From NCBI GenBank assembly GCA_028684065.1, contig JAQUGO010000004.1, positions 229,528 to 293,527 on the forward strand: a stretch of DNA of 64,000 nt, written 5' to 3'. The notes below the pieces were generated by a model. That model ran no database searches. It was not told the origin of the DNA and saw only the letters and a list, made by a program, of their open reading frames with translations. The stretch is from Sulfurospirillaceae bacterium. Its GTDB lineage: Bacteria; Campylobacterota; Campylobacteria; Campylobacterales; Sulfurospirillaceae. Both the position numbers and the translations under genes were made by a program. Below, piece by piece: positions 1 through 10,195 of the stretch (the stretch's first letter is position 1; the number at the start of each line of letters is the position of its first letter).

Positions 1-1
1 T

Positions 2-1036
2 AATCTCAACTCGACTCAACAATTAGGCGCTGTACTGTTTGAACAGTTAGGCCTTCCTCCTTCTAAAAAAACAAAAACAGGTTACAGTACGGATGAATTT
101 GTCTTAAATGAGTTGAAAGAGCAACACCCCAGCATCGCCAAAATTTTAGAATACCGTGAGCTTTACAAACTTAAATCGACTTATATTGAGCCTTTACTCA
201 AACTCTCCAAAGAAAACCCTGACCAAAGAGTGCATACCTCCTTTATCCAAACAGGAACGGCGACTGGAAGACTAAGTTCCAAAGACCCAAATTTACAAAA
301 TATCCCCGTTAAAACCGAACTTGGTCGCGAAGTTCGCGGTGGTTTTGTCGCCAAAGAGGGTTATACATTAGTGGGTATTGATTACTCCCAAATTGAGCTT
401 CGATTACTCGCACATTTTAGTGGTGATGCGGCCATGGTAGAAGCTTTTAGGAGCAATAAAGATATTCACAAAGAAACCGCGTTGAAACTCTTTGGTGAGG
501 CTGAGGCCGATGCTAAACGTGGTGTAGCTAAGAGCATTAACTTTGGTTTACTCTATGGTATGGGGCCTAAAAAACTCTCTGATACCTTAGGTATTACTAG
601 CAAAGAGGCGAAAAGCTATATCGAAAGTTATTTTGAAACATTTCCAACGATTAAAACCTTTTTGACATCTATTGCGGATGGTGCTAAAGAGGTTGGATAT
701 GTGACAACGCTCTTAGGACGAAAGCGCTATTTTGATTTTGAACATGCCAATGGTATGCAATACGCAGGTTATCTCAGAGAAGCAGTTAATACTGTTTTTC
801 AAGGCAGTGCGGCAGATTTAATTAAGATGTCGATGAATGAAATTATGAAAAGTCTCGTGGATGACGAGTCAAAACTACTCTTACAAATTCACGATGAGCT
901 TATTTTTGAGGTCAAAGAAGAGAATGCTGAAGCGTTTGCCAAAAGTGCTAAAGTCGTCATGGAGGGTATTTACAGTTTACATGTACCCCTCAAAGTTTCT
1001 GTGGCTATTGGTAAAAATTGGGGAGAGTTAAAGTAA
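2..1036 (+). CDS. polA: DNA polymerase I, C-terminal part (5' end outside window)
   Basis: Frame is open from base 2 ([35 protein letters not shown]...); Pol A motifs [49 protein letters not shown]. The ORF-track start at 113 is internal. Confidence 0.96.
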   Translation, partial: NLNSTQQLGAVLFEQLGLPPSKKTKTGYSTDEFVLNELKEQHPSIAKILEYRELYKLKSTYIEPLLKLSKENPDQRVHTSFIQTGTATGRLSSKDPNLQNIPVKTELGREVRGGFVAKEGYTLVGIDYSQIELRLLAHFSGDAAMVEAFRSNKDIHKETALKLFGEAEADAKRGVAKSINFGLLYGMGPKKLSDTLGITSKEAKSYIESYFETFPTIKTFLTSIADGAKEVGYVTTLLGRKRYFDFEHANGMQYAGYLREAVNTVFQGSAADLIKMSMNEIMKSLVDDESKLLLQIHDELIFEVKEENAEAFAKSAKVVMEGIYSLHVPLKVSVAIGKNWGELK

Positions 1037-1575
1037 TGTTAGATGTTATCATTTTAGCGTTTGCTTTGAGTATGGATGCCTTTGCTGTTTCGATTGGTTT
1101 GGGAGCTAAAAAACATCAAACGATAGTGCCTATTGCTTTGCGTGCAGGATTGTTTTTTGGCTGCTTTCAAGCCTTGATGCCATTGTTTGGTTATCTTGGC
1201 GGTAAAGGGCTTTTAGGCTGGGTGGATTCCTATACATCATGGATTGCTTTTGGATTGCTTGTTCTCATTGGCGGAAAAATGGTCTATGAGGGGCTAAGTG
1301 AAGGCATCGAAGAGGTTATCCAAAATGTGAGCAATAAAGTCTTGTTACTTTTGGCGATTGCTACGAGCATTGATGCGATGGCGGCTGGTTTTAGTTTGAT
1401 ACTGCTCCCTTTTAATCCGCTTTTGGCGTGTGTGATAATCGGTGTTGTGACGTTTGCGATGAGTTTTGTTGGCGTTTACATTGGTAAATATAGTGGAACA
1501 TGGCTAGAAGGGAAAGCGGAAGTCTTAGGCGGTATCGTCTTGGTTTTAATCGGTTTTAGAATGCTCTTTTTATAA
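1036..1575 (+). CDS. mntP: MntP-family manganese efflux pump (DUF204)
   Basis: [23 protein letters not shown]...[15 protein letters not shown] overlaps the polA stop (TAATG). Confidence 0.88.
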   Translation: MLDVIILAFALSMDAFAVSIGLGAKKHQTIVPIALRAGLFFGCFQALMPLFGYLGGKGLLGWVDSYTSWIAFGLLVLIGGKMVYEGLSEGIEEVIQNVSNKVLLLLAIATSIDAMAAGFSLILLPFNPLLACVIIGVVTFAMSFVGVYIGKYSGTWLEGKAEVLGGIVLVLIGFRMLFL

Positions 1576-1583
1576 GGAATACG

Positions 1584-2279
1584 ATGAAACACTCAGCAAC
1601 ACTGGATTTACTCAGCGACAAAGTTGTTTTATATGCTGAGGATGAAGCAGGAATCCGTGATGTTGTTGTTGAAATTTTAGAGTTATTTTTTCACAAAGTT
1701 ATCGCTGTAAAAGATGGTGATGAAGCGCTGGAGCAGTTTGAGATAACACCTCCTGATATTTTGATTTTTGATATTTGTTTGCCAAAAACAGATGGACTTG
1801 ACGTGATACAAAAAATTCGTAAAAAGCACAAAAATATCCCTGTGATTATTTTAAGTGCTCACGCAGGGCATGAATATTTATGGCGAGCAGTGGAGCTAAA
1901 AATCACAAAATATCTCGTCAAACCCTTTAAAAAAGAGGATCTTGAAGAAGCTTTGAGACTCTGTTGTGAGGAGTTATCTGGCAATCAAAGTAGCATCATG
2001 CTCACTGAAACAATATTTTATGATGCGTCTAAAAAAATTGTCATAGTTGATGGTAGAGAGTCTAAACTACCTAAAAGTGAAAGCAGATTGCTTGAATATC
2101 TGCTTGAAAATAAAAATAAAGTGATTTCTTGTGAAGTGATAGAAGAATACTTGTGGGGATATGATGGTGGCTCACACTCCAAAGAAGCGGTGAAAGCTTT
2201 GATAAAAGAGTTGCGCAAAAAAATGGGCAAAGATGTTATAAAAAATATTTATGGCTTGGGGTATACCCTTGAAATTTGA
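1584..2279 (+). CDS. OmpR-type response regulator (REC + winged helix)
   Basis: REC motifs YAEDE, IFDICLPKTDG, VKPF; C-terminal winged helix ending KNIYGLGYTLEI. Confidence 0.9.
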   Translation: MKHSATLDLLSDKVVLYAEDEAGIRDVVVEILELFFHKVIAVKDGDEALEQFEITPPDILIFDICLPKTDGLDVIQKIRKKHKNIPVIILSAHAGHEYLWRAVELKITKYLVKPFKKEDLEEALRLCCEELSGNQSSIMLTETIFYDASKKIVIVDGRESKLPKSESRLLEYLLENKNKVISCEVIEEYLWGYDGGSHSKEAVKALIKELRKKMGKDVIKNIYGLGYTLEI

Positions 2280-4023
2280 TTTTAAAAAAATTGATAGTCT
2301 CTTTTCCACAAAATCAAAAACCATTATTCTTGTTTCTTTCATTATGCTACTGCTCTCTTTATTTTTTATCTACCTTCGTTATGCCGATGAAAAAAGATTC
2401 TTACAAGAAAAGCAAAATTTCTATATTGGAAAAGTGCAGAATATTTACATCGAAAGTAAAAAAAGTACCGATAATTTTTTTATCAATCGTGCTTATGCGA
2501 ACTTAGATTCTTATGGTATTAAATTAGCCCTTTCTCATCAAGATGCCCATGATTTAGAAAAACTTTCTCAACCTAGATGGCGCATTTTAAAAAAAGAACA
2601 TCCTTCCTTACAATCAATGGCTTTTTATGACACTAATTTTAGGTTACTCAGCGTCCTAGGTAATGCACAATCTAGCACTATGGATGGTAAACGAAGTGAT
2701 AAAAAAGAGGCGCGCAGTGGCTTTTGTTATTCAGGTGATTTTCTGGTTTATAAAATCATTGTTCCAGCTTTAAATGAAAAATCCGAAACAATAGGCTATC
2801 TTGTCCTGAGTATAGAGCCTGCTTTTTTTCTCAATGAAATTAAAAAACTGATAGGTTTTAGCGGATATATTATCTATCAAAATAAAATTCTCGATAATCA
2901 ATTAGTCAAACATGAACATTACGATGCGGCACTTCTTACAGAGTTTTTAGCACGAAATGATGAAATGCTAGATAGGATAACGCAAGAAGGGCGATATTTT
3001 AAAATTCACAAAATAAAAGAGCACGATTTTTCAAGCAATAAAATTTTTAATATCATTTTCTTTCAAGATATTACACAAGAACAAGTGCAACTTAAAGAAG
3101 CGATTGTAGAGAGTTTTTTTATTGCCTCCTTCCTTTGGATAGTCATTTTAGTCATTTTAAATTACAGTTTTAATATTCTCATTAAGCGCCTAGAAGAGTC
3201 ACACCAAGAGTTGGTGTATAAAGAAGAAAAATTAGCACAACTTAACTTAAATTTAGAATCAAGAGTGGCAGAAGAGATTGAAGAGAGAATGAAAAAAGAG
3301 TATGAAGTGCATGAAAAAGAGCGCATGCTCATTCATCAAAGCAAGCTGGCCAATATGGGAGAAATGATAGGTAATATTGCCCATCAATGGCGACAACCCT
3401 TAACGGAGCTCAGTGCCATTTTAATTGCAATAGAGCTCTTTTTTGAACGAGGAAAACTCAGCGCTCAAAAGCTTTCCGAAAAAATTGAAGCGGCACAAAA
3501 GCAGATAAGTTTTATGTCTCATACCATTGAGGATTTTAGAAATTTTTTTGCCTCTGGTAAACAGAAAAAAATTTATAACCTCGAAGAACCTGTCAAAGAA
3601 GCTCTCAATCTGATTTATTCCTCTTTGCACAACAATCATATTGAGGTTGCTTTACATGTCGATGCTCCAATAATGATAGAGGGCTACGCCAATGAAATAG
3701 CCCAAGCTATTTTAAATATCTTGAGTAATGCTAAAGATATTCTCATTGAGCGTGCAACGTCTCATCCCAAAATCATGATTACGATTCAAGAACATCATGC
3801 TAAAGGAAGCATTACCATAGAAGACAACGCAGGGGGCATTCATATTGAGCCAATTGAAAAAATATTTGAACCTTATTTCAGTACCAAGCATGCTAAAAGT
3901 GGTACCGGTATTGGGCTTTACATGTGTAAAAGCATTATTGAAAAAAATAATCGTGGAGAATTAAATGTTACCAATACGGAAGAGGGAGCAGTGTTTACTA
4001 TTATTTTGGATAAATCACTTTAA
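2251..4023 (+). CDS. Membrane sensor histidine kinase with periplasmic Cache-like sensor
   Basis: Two TM segments flanking about 240 aa, H-box IAHQWRQPL, N/G boxes and GTGIGLYMCKSIIE; overlaps the preceding RR. Confidence 0.9.
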   Translation: MAWGIPLKFDFKKIDSLFSTKSKTIILVSFIMLLLSLFFIYLRYADEKRFLQEKQNFYIGKVQNIYIESKKSTDNFFINRAYANLDSYGIKLALSHQDAHDLEKLSQPRWRILKKEHPSLQSMAFYDTNFRLLSVLGNAQSSTMDGKRSDKKEARSGFCYSGDFLVYKIIVPALNEKSETIGYLVLSIEPAFFLNEIKKLIGFSGYIIYQNKILDNQLVKHEHYDAALLTEFLARNDEMLDRITQEGRYFKIHKIKEHDFSSNKIFNIIFFQDITQEQVQLKEAIVESFFIASFLWIVILVILNYSFNILIKRLEESHQELVYKEEKLAQLNLNLESRVAEEIEERMKKEYEVHEKERMLIHQSKLANMGEMIGNIAHQWRQPLTELSAILIAIELFFERGKLSAQKLSEKIEAAQKQISFMSHTIEDFRNFFASGKQKKIYNLEEPVKEALNLIYSSLHNNHIEVALHVDAPIMIEGYANEIAQAILNILSNAKDILIERATSHPKIMITIQEHHAKGSITIEDNAGGIHIEPIEKIFEPYFSTKHAKSGTGIGLYMCKSIIEKNNRGELNVTNTEEGAVFTIILDKSL

Positions 4024-4026
4024 AAT

Positions 4027-4058
4027 CTCCCTTTTTTCACCCTATTTCAAATTATACT
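4027..4058 (+). promoter_or_regulatory. Promoter element copy 1 (upstream of tsdA)
   Basis: CTCCCTTTTTTCACCCTATTTCAAATTATACT; 27/32 identical to copy at 5147. Confidence 0.6.
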
Positions 4059-4084
4059 TTATCTAAAATACTAAGGAGGCTATT

Positions 4085-5083
4085 ATGCAAGTAATGTCAA
4101 AAATGGTTTTGGTTTTTGGGGTACTTTCTCTTGTGTCATTAGGGGCATTTGATGTGGGAGAATTGGCAAAACGTGGAGATAAAGGGTTTAAGCCAGTCGT
4201 GGTTAAAGACTGGAGCGCACCTGATGAAAAGACAATTCCTAACACTATGTTTGGCGATTATGTGCGCTATGGCAAAGCATTGATTCAAGAGACTTATAAA
4301 TATATTGGACCTGAAGTTGCTGATAAAAAGATGCGTTATGCAGGGAATAACCTCGCATGTAATAACTGTCACTCAGAGGCAGGTACTAAAAAATACTCGG
4401 CTGGTTTTATGGGAACATTTGCAAATTTTCCACAATACCGTAACCGCGAAGATACTATTGGCACAATCGAAAACCGAATTAATGGATGTATGCAACGCAG
4501 TATGAATGGAAAGCCATTGCCTGAAAGTGGTAAAGAAATGAAAGCGATGGTGGCTTACATGTACTGGTTGGGACAAGGTGTGCCTATTGGTGCCAAAGTT
4601 GAAGGTTCATCATTACCCAAAGTCAATCGTAAAATGATTATGAGTCGTGCGGCAGATCCAATAGCGGGTGAAAAAGTATATAAAGAAAATTGTGCTTCAT
4701 GCCACGGCGATAATGGCCAAGGTGTGAAACGTGAAGGTAAAGCGAACGGGTATGAGTTCCCACCACTTTGGGGACAAGATACCTACAATACAGGAGCTGG
4801 TATGTTTAGGGTCATTAAAGCAGCTGATTGGATTATCGCTAATATGCCTTTAGGTGCAAGCAATGATGCGCGTATTTTAACCGACGCACAAGCTTATGAT
4901 GTGGCTGCTTATATCAATAACTATGATAAACCACATCCTATCAAGGCTAATAAAGATAAAGATTTTCCTGATACCGTTGTAAAAGCAGCTGATAGCGATA
5001 TTGGACCATACAGTGATGATAAAAATCGTCATCAACATAAATTTGGGCCTTATCAAGGTATTATTATCCCTGCTAAAAAATAA
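4085..5083 (+). CDS. tsdA: TsdA-type dihaem cytochrome c (thiosulfate dehydrogenase / tetrathionate reductase family)
   Basis: Signal peptide; CNNCH and CASCH haem sites; RINGCMQRSMNG segment matching the TsdA Cys-ligand region; TsdA-like C-terminus GPYSDDKNRHQHKFGPYQ. Confidence 0.83.
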   Translation: MQVMSKMVLVFGVLSLVSLGAFDVGELAKRGDKGFKPVVVKDWSAPDEKTIPNTMFGDYVRYGKALIQETYKYIGPEVADKKMRYAGNNLACNNCHSEAGTKKYSAGFMGTFANFPQYRNREDTIGTIENRINGCMQRSMNGKPLPESGKEMKAMVAYMYWLGQGVPIGAKVEGSSLPKVNRKMIMSRAADPIAGEKVYKENCASCHGDNGQGVKREGKANGYEFPPLWGQDTYNTGAGMFRVIKAADWIIANMPLGASNDARILTDAQAYDVAAYINNYDKPHPIKANKDKDFPDTVVKAADSDIGPYSDDKNRHQHKFGPYQGIIIPAKK

Positions 5084-5090
5084 TTCTCCG

Positions 5091-5119
5091 AAGGCAAGCA
5101 TCATGCTTGCCTTTACTCT
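5091..5119 (+). terminator. Intrinsic terminator-like hairpin after tsdA
   Basis: AAGGCAAGCA-TCA-TGCTTGCCTT perfect 10-bp inverted repeat followed by T-rich sequence. Confidence 0.75.
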
Positions 5120-5146
5120 TTTCATTACTTAATATCTTTAAGATTT

Positions 5147-5178
5147 CTCCTTTTTTTCACCCTTTTTAACTTTATACT
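5147..5178 (+). promoter_or_regulatory. Promoter element copy 2 (upstream of ttrB)
   Basis: CTCCTTTTTTTCACCCTTTTTAACTTTATACT; same spacing (16 nt) from TCACCCT to TATACT. Confidence 0.6.
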
Positions 5179-5209
5179 GCTATTCAGTAAATATTTTAAA
5201 GGAGTAATC

Positions 5210-6007
5210 GTGAGTGAAAAAAATTCTCGAAGAAGCTTTTTAAGGCAAGGTTTTGGTATCGCCGCCCTGAGTGGTTTAGCCGCGACTTCTGCATCAGCGC
5301 TCTCGTTGCAAAATCCAGGACGTGATGCAGGAGAGATGCGTTATGTTGGCGATAAAAACAAGCATTTGGTGATGGTGATGGATTTGCGAAAGTGCATCGG
5401 ATGTCAGGCCTGTACGGCGGCGTGTAAAGTTGAGAACAAAGTACCTACGTCTCAGTATCGAACCTTTGTCTTAGAAACTGAAATAGGCGAGTTTCCTGAT
5501 GTCCGTAAAGGGTTTTTACCACAACTCTGTAACCATTGCGATAACCCTTCGTGTGTCAGTGTTTGTCCAACAGGAGCTACCTTTAAACGCAAAGATGGCG
5601 TTGTTGTTGTTGATAATACTATTTGTTGGGGATGTGGCTATTGTTTGAGTGCATGTCCTTACGATAAACGCTACTTTAATACCAAAACAAAAACAGCCGA
5701 TAAATGCAACTTTTGCGTGCAACGAGTTGATCAAGGATTACTTCCTGCGTGTGTAGAGACATGTGTCGGAGGGGCCAGAGTTTTTGGAGATATGAACGAT
5801 AAAACATCTGAGGTTTATCATCTTTTGCACACTTTTTCAACTACCGTTTTAAAACCAGAACAGGGTAACAAACCGCAAGTATTCTATATAGGGCTTGATA
5901 ATAAAATCAACGAACTTTTAAACTCAACACAAAGCTTAGATGACATGGTTAAAAAACATGATGGCATACATGCTGAGTGGTCTAAAACATTGATAAAGGA
6001 AATGTAA
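5210..6007 (+). CDS. ttrB: Tetrathionate reductase-type 4Fe-4S electron-transfer subunit (TtrB-like), Tat signal
   Basis: RRSFLRQG Tat motif; several CxxCxxC clusters (CIGCQACTAAC, CNHCDNPSC, CWGCGYCLSAC, CNFCVQRV). Confidence 0.78.
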   Translation: MSEKNSRRSFLRQGFGIAALSGLAATSASALSLQNPGRDAGEMRYVGDKNKHLVMVMDLRKCIGCQACTAACKVENKVPTSQYRTFVLETEIGEFPDVRKGFLPQLCNHCDNPSCVSVCPTGATFKRKDGVVVVDNTICWGCGYCLSACPYDKRYFNTKTKTADKCNFCVQRVDQGLLPACVETCVGGARVFGDMNDKTSEVYHLLHTFSTTVLKPEQGNKPQVFYIGLDNKINELLNSTQSLDDMVKKHDGIHAEWSKTLIKEM

Positions 6008-6008
6008 T

Positions 6009-7178
6009 ATGAATACCTTAATCTCTTCTATAACCCCCAATATTCCATGGGGTATTGATGTACCAAATTATTTTTGGTTTACAGGCAGTTCTGCGGCAGC
6101 TTTTATCATTTCAAGCTTTGCCCATGTTTTTGGGATGGAGCGCTACAAACCAATCGCTGGATTTTCGCTTTTAATGGCATTTGTGCTCCTCGTAGCCGCG
6201 CCACTTAATCTGATTGATGATTTAAAACAACCAGGTAGAGTGCTTAATTTTTTTATGTATGGGTGGGAAAATTTTGGAACGTCTCCTATGAAATGGGGCG
6301 TTATTTTGTTGATGGCCTATCCGGTTTTAATCTTTTTTGAGGCTATCTATATTTACAGACCCTATTTTGTCAAAAAAATGGCAACACTGAGTGGTGTTTC
6401 GCATACATTTTATGGCCTATTAACACTAGGTCGAATGGGGATGAGCCAAGAAGATTTTGACAAAGACCATCGTGTAGGTAAACTACTGGGTATCATTGGT
6501 ATTCCTTTAGCTTTATGTGTTCATGGCTACACCGGTTATATCTTAGGGGTTGTTCATGCTAATGCCCTTTGGCATACCCCACTAATGCCGATTTTATTTT
6601 TAGCTTCAGCGATGGTATCTGGAACAGGTTTTCTTATCGTTATCATTCCTATCTTTCAGAAGTTTTTTACCTCTATGGGCAGTGTCAATCACGACACAAT
6701 GGTGGATTTGGCTAAATTATTAGCACTTTTTATTGTTATTGATTTAGTGATTCGCTTTTTATGGTTAACTTTTGCTATGCCTTTTAATGGTGAAGAGAAA
6801 TACCTTGTATATGCCTTTTTTGAACTTAATTTTCATGAAGTTCTTTATGTGGAATATCTATTGTGTTTGATTATTCCTATGATTGTTGGCTTTAGCGCTT
6901 TACGTAACAATTTTATAGTGCTTTATTGTGCTGGTATTTTATCAGTGGTTGGTGTTTGGCTTTTTAGATGGAATACGGTCATTGGTGGTCAGAGTATCCC
7001 TAAAAGTGCTCCAGGCTTTTTGCATTATAGCCCAGATATATTTTCACAAAGTAGTATCGTTTCAATTTTTTCCAATTGGGGTATTTTAATTGCGCTTGTC
7101 TGTTTTATCTTAGTCATTTTTCCTTGGGATGAGGAGATGGTAGAAAGTTATAGTAAAAGGGTAAATCATGGAAAATAG
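6009..7178 (+). CDS. ttrC: NrfD/TtrC-like membrane quinol-interacting subunit
   Basis: Polytopic NrfD-family protein between the FeS and Mo subunits. Confidence 0.75.
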   Translation: MNTLISSITPNIPWGIDVPNYFWFTGSSAAAFIISSFAHVFGMERYKPIAGFSLLMAFVLLVAAPLNLIDDLKQPGRVLNFFMYGWENFGTSPMKWGVILLMAYPVLIFFEAIYIYRPYFVKKMATLSGVSHTFYGLLTLGRMGMSQEDFDKDHRVGKLLGIIGIPLALCVHGYTGYILGVVHANALWHTPLMPILFLASAMVSGTGFLIVIIPIFQKFFTSMGSVNHDTMVDLAKLLALFIVIDLVIRFLWLTFAMPFNGEEKYLVYAFFELNFHEVLYVEYLLCLIIPMIVGFSALRNNFIVLYCAGILSVVGVWLFRWNTVIGGQSIPKSAPGFLHYSPDIFSQSSIVSIFSNWGILIALVCFILVIFPWDEEMVESYSKRVNHGK

Positions 7179-10100
7179 TAGAAGAAATTTTTTAATTGGC
7201 ACAGGCATTGTTGCCGCTTCGGCTTCGATTGTTGGGTATAAAGATACTCTTGGTGCGGTAGCTTTGCTTAAAGACAAGGGAGAACGTGCCAAAGATAGTA
7301 TTTATTTTAATGCTTCTGCTGCTGAATTTAGCGTGAAAAACAACACCTTTAGTCCTAATGAGCATTATACGATGGCAAACAGTACATGTAATGGATGTAC
7401 AACGCATTGTGGTGTTCGCGTCAAGATCGAAAAAGAGAGCGGTAAGGTTGTTCGCGTATTTGGAAATCCTTTTCATCCGCTTTCCTCTGATCCGTGGTTA
7501 CCCTATGCGACATCCATTGAGCAGAGTTTTACATTTTTAACGCAAACCCAACACGAACCAAATGCTTATCGCTCCAGTATGTGTGCACGTGGAAATGTGG
7601 CATTTGATAAACTCAATGATGCTTTTCGTGTTCTCAAACCACTCAAAAGAGTTGGCAAACGAGGTGAAAATAAGTGGGTGGAAATTGACATTGAACAACT
7701 ATTGGACGAGGTTGTTAAGGGTGGAAATTTATTTGGTGAAGGTGATGTAGAAGGTTTAGCGGCGACACGTGATCTTGAAACGCTTATTAACCCAGATGAA
7801 CCAAGTTTTGGTTCACGTGCCAATGGTTTATGTATTATTGGTACGGCTGATGAAGGAAGACAAAATTTCATTGTTCCTCGTTTTGTCCAATCGTATGGAA
7901 CCGTGAATTTTATGGGGCATACATCTATTTGCGGACTTTCTATGCGTGCTGGAGAAGCGGCCTATTTGGGGGATTTTAAAAAGTCACCACATTTAAAGCC
8001 AGATTTTGAACATTGTGAATACCTCTTAAGTATTGGCACAGCACCTGGGCAAGCAGGGAATCCTTTCAAAAGACAAGGAAAATTACTGAGTGAAGCGCGC
8101 ACGAATGGAAGACTAAAATATGCAACTGTTCTTCCGATGCAATCTAATGCTGACACCATTGCGATGGGTGATAAAAGCAGTTGGATACCCGTTTTGCCAG
8201 GGGGAGATTTAGCTTTTGTGATGGGTTTATTGCAAATTATTATTGAAAAGGATATGTACAATCTTTCGTATCTTAGTATTCCAAGTGAGAAAGCAAAGAT
8301 AACGCTTAAAGAAGCTTCATGGACTAATGCAACACATCTTGTGATTCAAGATGAAGAGGGCTTTGGGACAATTCTTAAAGAGGGTGAGATGATACTAGTG
8401 CTTGATAGCGCCGATAATCAACTCAAAAATGCCGATGATGTCACGCAAGGCGTGCTTGAATACTCTGGCGAGGTGATATTGAAAGGTAAAATATATACGG
8501 TTAAAACAGCCTTTACACTGTTGCGAGAATCTGCCAATGACTATACGCTTGACATGTATGCCAAAGAGAGTGGTGTGAGTGTTGCGAAGATGCAAGAAGT
8601 GGCACATGAATTTTGCTCTCATGGACGCAAAGTTGCGATTGATTGTCACGGGGGTACGATGCATACAACAGGTTTTTACACAACGTACGCCATTATGATG
8701 CTAGGCGCTATGGTTGGTAACCTGAACTATAAAGGTGGTATGAGTGCTGGGGGTGGAAAATTTAAAGATTTTGCAGGCAAACAGTATAACTTGCTAGCGT
8801 ATAAAGGCAAACCTCAAGTGAAAGGTGCGCGCATCGACAAAGCTAGAATGCCGTATGAAAAAACCAATGAATTTAAAGCTAAAAAAGAAGCGGGCATCAA
8901 CCCTTATCCTGCAAAAGATGCATGGTATCCCCTTGCGGCTGCTTTGGAATCTGATGTCATTAGTAACAGTGCCCATCAATACCCTTATGCGCTTAAAACA
9001 TTGATTTCGTGGAATGCCAATTTTATATATGGGCAAAGTGGTTCGGAACATATCAAAGCACTTTTGCAAGATCCTAAAAAAGCAATTCCTCTTTTTATTG
9101 CGATTGATCCTTTTATCAATGAAACATCGAAATATGCTGATTACATAGTTCCAGATTCTGTGTTGTTTGAAACATGGGGAGCACTTGGTGTTTGGGCAGG
9201 ATGTCAAACGAAGGTAAGCACTATTCGTTTTCCTATTATCAAACCAGCTCAAGCAACCTTTAAAAATGGAGAGCCTATTTGTATGGATAGTTTTTTAATA
9301 GAACTTGGCAAAAAGCTTGGACTTCCAGGCTTTGGTAAGGGAGCAATAAAAGGTGAAAATGGCGAAAATTTTGCATTTGATAGACCACATGATTTTTACA
9401 TCAGAGCGTTTGAAAATATTGCAATGGATGGGACTCCTGTGCCAGATTGTAGCGACGAAGAGATAGAGCTTAGTGGCATCAGTGCTTTTAAACCACTATT
9501 GCAAGAGATATGTAAAGATAATTGGAAAAAAACTGCGTATGTCATGGCACGAGGGGGCCGTTATGAAGATAAAACCAAAAGTTACAATGGTGAATGGCTT
9601 TCACATCCTTATAAAGGAAATATTCATATTTATAATGAAGAATTAGGGACGAAGAAAAATGCGCTTAATGGAAAACGATACAGTGGTGTTCCAAAGTATT
9701 ACATGCAACGAACAGCTATGGGACAAGACTTTGCATCGTTATATCCCAAAGCTAAATTCCCACTGAGTGCTTTTAGCTATAAATCCAATGTACTCTCCCA
9801 AGCGATGGCTTCTAGTAGCTTGCTCAAAGAGATTCATTACACAACCTATGTGGATGTTAATCCCAAAACAGCACAAGATTTTGGTTTGAAACATGGTGAT
9901 TTGGTGAAGGTTTCGTCTGCCAATGGTGAAGTGAGTGGTTATCTTAGACTTAGAAATGGGCTTTATCCTAGTACCATAGGTATTGAACACGGTGCTGGTC
10001 GAGAAGGTGAAGGTGCTGTGGATGTAGAAATTAATGGAAAAGTTTTGAAAGGTCTCGCTATGAGACGTTCAGGTGTTAATATTAATAAACTAGGTCTTTT

Positions 10101-10191
10101 AGATCATAGTAGAGCGGCAACAATAAGTGATTTTGTTGTTGGTTCAAATGCAAGGCAAGCCATTCCTGTTGCTATTAGCAAGATTGGATAG
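7168..10191 (+). CDS. ttrA: Tetrathionate reductase-type molybdopterin catalytic subunit (TtrA-like), Tat signal
   Basis: SRRNFLIG Tat motif; N-terminal CxxCxxxC...C FeS site (STCNGCTTHCG...SSMCARGN); candidate Mo-ligand Cys in HTSICGLSMRAGEAA; DMSO-reductase superfamily architecture; about 1000 aa. Confidence 0.78.
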   Translation: MENSRRNFLIGTGIVAASASIVGYKDTLGAVALLKDKGERAKDSIYFNASAAEFSVKNNTFSPNEHYTMANSTCNGCTTHCGVRVKIEKESGKVVRVFGNPFHPLSSDPWLPYATSIEQSFTFLTQTQHEPNAYRSSMCARGNVAFDKLNDAFRVLKPLKRVGKRGENKWVEIDIEQLLDEVVKGGNLFGEGDVEGLAATRDLETLINPDEPSFGSRANGLCIIGTADEGRQNFIVPRFVQSYGTVNFMGHTSICGLSMRAGEAAYLGDFKKSPHLKPDFEHCEYLLSIGTAPGQAGNPFKRQGKLLSEARTNGRLKYATVLPMQSNADTIAMGDKSSWIPVLPGGDLAFVMGLLQIIIEKDMYNLSYLSIPSEKAKITLKEASWTNATHLVIQDEEGFGTILKEGEMILVLDSADNQLKNADDVTQGVLEYSGEVILKGKIYTVKTAFTLLRESANDYTLDMYAKESGVSVAKMQEVAHEFCSHGRKVAIDCHGGTMHTTGFYTTYAIMMLGAMVGNLNYKGGMSAGGGKFKDFAGKQYNLLAYKGKPQVKGARIDKARMPYEKTNEFKAKKEAGINPYPAKDAWYPLAAALESDVISNSAHQYPYALKTLISWNANFIYGQSGSEHIKALLQDPKKAIPLFIAIDPFINETSKYADYIVPDSVLFETWGALGVWAGCQTKVSTIRFPIIKPAQATFKNGEPICMDSFLIELGKKLGLPGFGKGAIKGENGENFAFDRPHDFYIRAFENIAMDGTPVPDCSDEEIELSGISAFKPLLQEICKDNWKKTAYVMARGGRYEDKTKSYNGEWLSHPYKGNIHIYNEELGTKKNALNGKRYSGVPKYYMQRTAMGQDFASLYPKAKFPLSAFSYKSNVLSQAMASSSLLKEIHYTTYVDVNPKTAQDFGLKHGDLVKVSSANGEVSGYLRLRNGLYPSTIGIEHGAGREGEGAVDVEINGKVLKGLAMRRSGVNINKLGLLDHSRAATISDFVVGSNARQAIPVAISKIG

Positions 10192-10195
10192 AACT

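Noticed and set aside
8794-9252. 152-aa minus-strand ORF inside ttrA
   Set aside because: Fully antisense to a clear molybdoenzyme gene; composition (many Arg/Phe/Cys/Ile) typical of spurious antisense frames.
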